Positions 6,753 through 8,941 of a DNA stretch of 8,941 bases are shown here, in pieces. The notes below the pieces were generated by a model. It did not search any database, was not told the origin of the DNA, and worked only from the letters and a program-made list of their open reading frames with translations. Both the position numbers and the translations under genes were made by a program. The DNA comes from Prevotella sp. (lineage in GTDB: Bacteria; Bacteroidota; Bacteroidia; Bacteroidales; Bacteroidaceae): contig JAIJUV010000100.1 in the NCBI GenBank assembly GCA_022732315.1, positions 1-8,941 on the forward strand, given 5' to 3'. Numbering within the stretch: the stretch's first letter is position 1; each line of letters starts with the position of its first letter.

Positions 6753-6784
6753 CAAAGATACAAAAAATAATGTTATGTTCCAAA
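6753..6784 (-). promoter_or_regulatory. Bacteroidetes-type promoter for the HipBA-type operon
   Basis: On the minus strand: TTTGG (6784-6780), a 19-nt gap, and TATCTTTG (6760-6753). Both boxes match consensus. Transcription would start near 6746, inside the palindrome, about 22-28 nt before the start codon. Confidence 0.75.
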
Positions 6785-6863
6785 TAAAAATGAACTAAAA
6801 ACTCAAAATCCCTAAAGAACCTATGATATTTGCTTTACTTTTATAGTATGTGTATCAGTTCTC

Positions 6864-8216
6864 TTATAAATATATGTCTTTATCAGAATCTTCTGCCTCT
6901 ATACACATTATATAATATATAGGGAGATAAGTAATGCCGTCCTTCACTTCCACCTGTTGGGCATTGGAGAGGACGAAGGCTTCATGGATGTTGTATTCCT
7001 TAATCTTCAAGAACTTGTCTAGGGCACTATGCACTTGATAGTCCTTGCCGGACTTCACTTCTATCGGCAGAACGGAAAGATGAGGACGGTCATCTATCAA
7101 GTAATCTACCTCACCAATTTTCTTGTTGTCATAATAATAAAGGTTGAAGCCATGGGCTTTCAGCTCCTGCGCCACTACCGTCTCATACACAGAACCAAGG
7201 TTGATGCTGGCGATGTCATCCAGCACTGCCTTGATGTTAGTGCCAAAGAATATATTGGTCAGGATGCCCACATCATTCATATAGAGTTTGAGCAGATTCT
7301 TGCCACTATTCTCTATCAATGGGAAGCTAGGCTTGCTGATGGCTTTTACCTCTAGCGTGATACCGGAAGAGATGAGGTAATCAAACTCCTCCAGATAATC
7401 ACTCATACGCTTGCCCTGCTTGTTCTCGATGTTTTTAGCCACAATGCGCTTCTTCTTGTTTTCAAGATTGGAAGGCACCATGCCATAGATGCGCTGAATC
7501 TTCAAGCGATTGTGTATCTCCTCATATCTAGCCGCATCCACCCCATACAGGTGATGGATATTATCTTGTATTTTTCGGATGGCGGTGATGTTCTTAGTTG
7601 CAACGAATTCATTGACTGCATCTGGTAAACCTCCCACCAAGAGATACTTCTTGAAGAGATCCAGCAACTTGTTATGAATAGCTTCAGGCATGCTGCTACG
7701 CTCGGCAAACTTCTTGCGCATCGTGTCAAGTACAAGTTGTCCCACTCCATTGGCAATCAGAAATTCCTCGAAATCCAGAGGATACATGTGCTTGATTTCT
7801 ATGCTGCCTAAAGGGATGGAAGAGGTGGTCTTGAGCGTTACTCCCAAGAGTGAACCGCTGCAAATGTAAGTGAACTTATTGTCTTCGCGCAAGAACTTGA
7901 GCAGAGTAAGCAGATGGTCGTAGGCTTGAATCTCATCGATAAACACCAATGTGTTGTTTTTTTCTTTCATCCTATCACCTGCCACAATGCTCAAAGCCAT
8001 ATAAAAGTCGTCTACCGTCTTGGCATCAGCAAAGGTTCTGTCTCCCACCTTGTCTGTCTCCATATTTATCTCAATAAAGTTGGGAAAAAATTTCTTTCCT
8101 ACTTCTCTAATGATATACGACTTGCCTATTTGGCGTGCTCCGTCAATAACCAAAATCTTGTCAGACCTTGATTGTAAGTGGTTTACGATATATTTTTCTA
8201 TCTTTCTGTACAGCAT
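6864..8216 (-). CDS. AAA family ATPase with a DUF4143 nuclease-like C-terminus
   Basis: Start taken at ATG 8216 (450 residues, MLYRKIEKYI); the in-frame GTG at 8222 lies in the first repeat box and is less likely. Walker A DGARQIGKS is at 25-33 (Lys32, Ser33), Walker B TLVFIDEIQ at 89-97 (Asp94, Glu95), a sensor strand CSGSLLG at 119-125, and VGGLPDAV at 194-201, typical of this family. The DUF4143 part ends with Glu345 (SVYETVVAQEL), GEVDYLID (Asp371) and PIEVKSGKD (Glu386, Lys388), a PD-(D/E)XK-like arrangement. Members are numerous and poorly understood in Bacteroidales. Length and motifs look complete. It is a single-gene unit with its own promoter, 139 nt before the HipB-type start on the same strand. 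It is a different family from the ATPase at 3742 despite the same overall design. Confidence 0.9.
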   Translation of the reverse strand: MLYRKIEKYIVNHLQSRSDKILVIDGARQIGKSYIIREVGKKFFPNFIEINMETDKVGDRTFADAKTVDDFYMALSIVAGDRMKEKNNTLVFIDEIQAYDHLLTLLKFLREDNKFTYICSGSLLGVTLKTTSSIPLGSIEIKHMYPLDFEEFLIANGVGQLVLDTMRKKFAERSSMPEAIHNKLLDLFKKYLLVGGLPDAVNEFVATKNITAIRKIQDNIHHLYGVDAARYEEIHNRLKIQRIYGMVPSNLENKKKRIVAKNIENKQGKRMSDYLEEFDYLISSGITLEVKAISKPSFPLIENSGKNLLKLYMNDVGILTNIFFGTNIKAVLDDIASINLGSVYETVVAQELKAHGFNLYYYDNKKIGEVDYLIDDRPHLSVLPIEVKSGKDYQVHSALDKFLKIKEYNIHEAFVLSNAQQVEVKDGITYLPIYYIMCIEAEDSDKDIYL

Positions 8217-8220
8217 AATC

Positions 8221-8360
8221 ACACTTTTCCTTTAAAATTAGCACTGCAAAAATACACTTTTCCTATGAAATAACCAAATAAAAATACACTTTTCCTATAA
8301 AATGGCACTAGAAAAATACACTTTTCTGATGATTTCGACTATATAAAACTACACTTTTCC
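8221..8360. repeat. Five ACACTTTTCC boxes at 32-33 bp spacing across the ATPase promoter
   Basis: Boxes begin at 8221, 8254, 8286, 8318 and 8351, spacings 33, 32, 32 and 33. Four are exact; the fourth ends in CT instead of CC. Boxes 2-4 share the longer form AAAAATACACTTTTC, and boxes 2 and 3 continue with TATRAAAT. In gene orientation the unit reads GGAAAAGTGT. Box 1 lies 5 bp before the ATG (8216), box 2 abuts the -7 element and sits between the promoter boxes, and boxes 3-5 are upstream. About three helix turns separate neighbours, so all face the same side of the DNA. Confidence 0.85.
8247..8278 (-). promoter_or_regulatory. Bacteroidetes-type promoter for the DUF4143 ATPase
   Basis: On the minus strand: TTTGG (8278-8274), a 19-nt gap, and TATTTTTG (8254-8247), full matches to consensus. 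Start near 8240 gives a leader of about 24 nt that contains repeat box 1. Confidence 0.75.
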
Positions 8361-8410
8361 GAAAAAGGGCTTTGGTGTTGCCCTGAAGCATGATAAATAT
8401 AATTAAATAT

Positions 8411-8442
8411 AGGGTGAATTGTTTTGCAATTCGCCCTTTTTT
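8411..8442 (+). terminator. Intrinsic terminator just upstream of gpmI
   Basis: Stem AGGGTGAATTG (8411-8421) with CAATTCGCCCT (8427-8437), one G-T type mismatch, a 5-nt loop, then a run of six Ts (8437-8442). The T run is on the plus strand, so it would stop rightward transcripts, but no plus-strand gene lies immediately to the left. It overlaps the -33 region of the gpmI promoter. Confidence 0.65.
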
Positions 8443-8453
8443 ATGTACTTTTG
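8423..8453 (+). promoter_or_regulatory. Bacteroidetes-type promoter for gpmI
   Basis: TTTG (8423-8426), a 19-nt gap, and TACTTTTG (8446-8453), matching TAnnTTTG. Start near 8460 gives a leader of about 30 nt. The -33 box lies in the loop of the terminator hairpin. Confidence 0.7.
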
Positions 8454-8489
8454 CAGTCGAAATTCGAATTTAAATCATTTTATGTAATT

Positions 8490-8941
8490 ATGGCAAAAAA
8501 AGCTCTTTTAATGATTCTCGACGGATGGGGAATCGGTAAGCATGATAAGGGTGATGTTATCTTCAAGACTCCAACTCCTTATCTCGATTATTTGACAGCA
8601 GTTTCAGCACATTCTACTCTCCAGACTTGTGGCGAGGACGTTGGTCTTCCTAACGGTCAGATGGGTAACTCTGAGGTAGGTCACCTCAACATCGGTGCTG
8701 GTCGTGTGGTATATCAGGACCTCGTTAAGATCAACAAGGCTTGCGAGAGCGGTGACATCTTGAAGAATCAGGAGATCATCAACGCTTACAGCTATGCTCA
8801 GAAGACAGGTAAGAAGCTCCACTTGATGGGCTTGACTTCTACCGGTGGTGTTCACTCTTCTTTGGATCACCTCTTCAAGTTGATTGAGATTGGTAAGGAA
8901 TATGGTTTGAAGGAGACATACGTTCACTGCTTCATGGATGG
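8490..8941 (+). CDS. gpmI: 2,3-bisphosphoglycerate-independent phosphoglycerate mutase, 3' part outside the window
   Basis: ATG at 8490 opens a frame that runs off the window after 150 residues, about 30 percent of the usual length of just over 500. The N-terminus [16 protein letters not shown] carries the metal-binding Asp11; [18 protein letters not shown] (55-72) holds the catalytic Ser61; [15 protein letters not shown] (114-128) has the substrate-binding His122; the window ends at CFMDG, the beginning of the conserved DGRD motif. The enzyme interconverts 3- and 2-phosphoglycerate in glycolysis in the cytoplasm, using manganese ions. The TSTGGVHSS variant of the usual SDGGVHSH is, as far as I recall, normal in Bacteroidales. 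The gene has its own promoter and is the core-genome anchor at the right side of the accessory block. Confidence 0.97.
   Translation, partial: MAKKALLMILDGWGIGKHDKGDVIFKTPTPYLDYLTAVSAHSTLQTCGEDVGLPNGQMGNSEVGHLNIGAGRVVYQDLVKINKACESGDILKNQEIINAYSYAQKTGKKLHLMGLTSTGGVHSSLDHLFKLIEIGKEYGLKETYVHCFMD

Noticed and set aside
6814..6865. Imperfect hairpin (AAGAAC...GTTCTCTT) as terminator of the DUF4143 ATPase gene
   Set aside because: The stem is interrupted, the loop is long and it overlaps the stop codon; termination may occur here but the signal is too weak to call.
8217..8222. GTG at 8222 as start of the DUF4143 ATPase
   Set aside because: It is part of repeat box 1 and is only two codons before an ATG.
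8221..8360. CRISPR array, because repeats recur at 32-33 bp
   Set aside because: The conserved box is only 10-16 bp, the intervals are AT-rich and partly similar, it overlaps a promoter, and no cas gene is present.
8366..8384. AGGGC/GCCCT hairpin followed by Ts on the minus strand
   Set aside because: Only five base pairs with a 9-nt loop; no minus-strand gene ends nearby.
8301..8393. Short plus-strand open frame ending in GLWCCPEA before gpmI
   Set aside because: No start codon in frame and much of it is made of the repeat boxes; it could be the tail of a lost gene but nothing supports that.

Overview
The window looks like a chromosomal segment of a gut Bacteroidales bacterium, most likely Prevotella/Segatella (close to S. 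copri). The reasons are: promoters of the Bacteroidetes type (TTTGG-like -33 box, 19-nt gap, TAnnTTTG -7 box) before most genes; no Shine-Dalgarno signals; a GLUG-repeat surface protein with a Prevotella-type secretion tail; a membrane-anchored AraC-type regulator; and a Bacteroidales-type GpmI. The genus is inferred from style, not from a database match.

Layout from left to right. (1) Positions 1-2021 hold the 3' part of a large secreted GLUG-repeat protein, followed 14 nt later by a 46-codon small gene (2036-2176) and tandem hairpins, one of them a probable terminator (2254-2293). (2) Positions 2343-3626 hold a promoter, a 5' leader with three tandem 13-bp repeats, and a seven-helix membrane protein whose reading frame breaks at a run of eight Gs (3173-3180). 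The AraC-type DNA-binding domain continues in the next frame, so this is probably one 400-residue regulator that is phase-variable or frameshifted. (3) Positions 3640-5261 hold an AAA ATPase (DUF234 type, nuclease-like C-terminus) bracketed by two 69-bp inverted repeats that differ at one base. (4) On the minus strand, 6724-5274 is a HipB/HipA-type toxin-antitoxin operon with a clear promoter and a palindrome that may be its operator. (5) On the minus strand, 8216-6864 is a second AAA ATPase (DUF4143 type, also nuclease-like), preceded by five copies of ACACTTTTCC-like boxes at 32-33 bp spacing that run through its promoter. (6) From 8490 to the window end is the 5' part of gpmI, a glycolytic housekeeping gene with its own promoter and a terminator hairpin just upstream.

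Positions 3640-8400 read as an accessory island of three self-contained cassettes placed before a core gene. The most unusual feature is that both ATPase-nuclease genes, from different families, have their own dedicated cis repeats: a duplicated long hairpin for one, a helically phased repeat array for the other. The repeats may be binding sites for the ATPases themselves, mobile-element ends, terminators, or operators. The sequence alone cannot decide between these. The G8 switch in the regulator and the small leader-like peptide are the other points of interest.
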